A DNA stretch of 64,000 nucleotides, taken from contig NZ_PTQY01000007.1 in the NCBI RefSeq assembly GCF_002943465.1, forward strand, positions 186,001-250,000, written 5' to 3'. This DNA comes from Rhodoferax sp. TS-BS-61-7. Lineage in GTDB: Bacteria > Pseudomonadota > Gammaproteobacteria > Burkholderiales > Burkholderiaceae_C. The notes beneath the pieces are model-generated. The model was not told where the DNA came from, did no database searches, and worked only from the letters and a program-made list of their open reading frames with translations. Positions 63,090 to 64,000 of this stretch are shown here, in pieces. Both the position numbers and the translations under genes were made by a program. How positions within the stretch are numbered: position 1 is the first letter of the stretch; the number at the start of each line of letters is the position of its first letter.

Positions 63090-64000
63090 ATGAAACTCCA
63101 AACACAACGATTCATAGACCGCTGGGTTGGCCAAGTGCTGTGTGGTGCGGTCTCGACGTGGGTTCGCTTCACCGGCCTGTGGGGTACACCCGCCACCATC
63201 GACACCCGCGCCAAGAATATTCTGGTGATCCTGCTCTCGGAGATGGGCAGCATCGTGCTGGCCGGCCCCATGTTTGCCGCGCTGCGCCGCCAATACCCGC
63301 ATGCGGCCATCCACATCCTCCAGCTCAAGAAGAACCAGGAAGTCTCCAAACTGCTGTCGCTGACACAGGTGGAGAACATGCACACGCTGGACGACAGCTC
63401 CGGGGGCATGCTGGTTCGTGACATCCTGGCCGTGAGCCTGAAGATGCGCAAGCTCGGTCTGGACGCAGTGATTGACTGTGAACTGTTCTCCCGCGTGAGC
63501 GCCCTGCTCTCCTTCAGCACTGGCGCGCCGGTGCGCGTGGGCTTTACCCCGCATACGCAAGAAGGCCTGTACCGCGGCAGCTTTATCAACCACGCGATTC
63601 CCTACAACCCCTACCAGCACATCAGCAAACAGTTTTTGTCGCTGGTGGACGCGATGGCATCTGCGGGCAGCGCGCCACGCAACAAGGCGGCCCCCATCCG
63701 GGCCGTGCCCGTAGAGACCGAACTGTCGGTCAAGTTCAGCCCCACCGAGCTGGAGGCCTACCGCGCCAAGGTGCAAAACGACCACCCTGTCACCATCGAG
63801 CGTCCGCTGGTACTGATGTATGCCGGTGGCGGCATCCTGCCCGAACGCGCCTGGCCTGCCGCGCACTACGCGCGCGTGGCCCAGGGCCTGTGCGCTGCGG
63901 GTTTTGCGGTGGGATTGATCGGTCTGAAAGACGACGCGCAACTCGCCAAAGATTTGAAAACCCAGGTCGGCAGCGATGCTTGTCTGGACTTGACCGGTTA
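63090..64000 (+). CDS. Glycosyltransferase family 9 protein (partial, 3' end beyond the window)
   Basis: The first 303 codons of a protein resembling ADP-heptose:LPS heptosyltransferases. It starts MKLQTQRFIDRWVGQVLCGA and contains the first Rossmann strand NILVILLSEMGSIVLAGPMFAALRR (with GS in place of the usual GD). LGLDAVIDCELFSRVSALLSF follows, and the second domain has RPLVLMYAGGGILPERAWPAAHYA. It probably adds a sugar to a surface polysaccharide. The atypical LSEMGS and long N-terminus suggest a GT9 subgroup rather than classical WaaF or WaaC. Confidence 0.85.
   Translation, partial: MKLQTQRFIDRWVGQVLCGAVSTWVRFTGLWGTPATIDTRAKNILVILLSEMGSIVLAGPMFAALRRQYPHAAIHILQLKKNQEVSKLLSLTQVENMHTLDDSSGGMLVRDILAVSLKMRKLGLDAVIDCELFSRVSALLSFSTGAPVRVGFTPHTQEGLYRGSFINHAIPYNPYQHISKQFLSLVDAMASAGSAPRNKAAPIRAVPVETELSVKFSPTELEAYRAKVQNDHPVTIERPLVLMYAGGGILPERAWPAAHYARVAQGLCAAGFAVGLIGLKDDAQLAKDLKTQVGSDACLDLTG

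Noticed and set aside
62262..63941. 559-codon minus-strand frame opposite metK and the GT9 gene
   Set aside because: It spans two real plus-strand genes and their intergenic hairpin. The translation is low-complexity and motif-free.

Overview
The window comes from a betaproteobacterium of the order Burkholderiales, most probably a member of Comamonadaceae close to Rhodoferax. Three things suggest this: the gene order (secA, ssp and petABC; his, tat and htrA; mla, murA and his; gltBD; pilMNOPQ with aroKB; ponA, cyaY and lysA), the high GC content, and an interspersed intergenic repeat of a type I associate with this family. Most of the 64 kb is conserved chromosomal housekeeping DNA. No rRNA, CRISPR array or prophage was seen, and one tRNA (Thr, TGT) is present.

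Layout. 1-2737: the 5' part of secA, an M23 peptidase and dciA. 2756-6899: tRNA-Thr, sspB-sspA, and the petABC cytochrome bc1 operon, with a terminator-like hairpin just in front of sspA. 7055-10989: mscL, pdxA, a Nif3-like gene, a small Cys-rich protein and an HtrA protease. 11112-18444: tatABC, a HIT protein, a small membrane protein and hisC-B-H-A-F-I-E. 18468-21504: a 3-kb accessory island holding vapBC-like genes, a structured non-coding stretch, an integron-type cassette cluster (attC sites without an integrase) and a Rap1a/Tai-like secreted protein. 21507-24757: hisD, hisG and murA. 24768-30565: a BolA protein, an ABC-2 exporter and the mlaFEDACB lipid-transport operon. 30622-36895: gltBD. 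37074-37772: a REP-associated tyrosine transposase (RAYT). 37814-43701: an ODP-type metallo-hydrolase, a glycine-zipper lipoprotein, a methyltransferase, a DUF1415 protein, dgt, aroB and aroK. 43713-48743: pilMNOPQ. 49025-53190: ponA, cyaY, lptM and lysA. 53234-59152: msrQ-msrP, the system II cytochrome c maturation genes (resB, ccsB) and a cytochrome c4. 59223-64000: engB, two LpxL-type acyltransferases, metK and the start of a family 9 glycosyltransferase.

The respiratory genes fit together: petABC and cytochrome c4 are c-type redox proteins, and ResB/CcsB attach their haems. The island at 18.5-21.5 kb splits an otherwise canonical murA-hisGD-hisCBHAFIE-tat cluster, so hisC now follows vapBC by 23 bp.

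Two observations stand out. First, at least nine copies of one roughly 56-bp repeat lie across the window. One abuts the RAYT gene, one appears to form the start codon and first codons of hisD, and one appears to encode the C-terminal tail of GltB. Second, the cassette cluster inside the his operon carries an AbiV/HEPN-like gene, a plausible phage-defence cargo.
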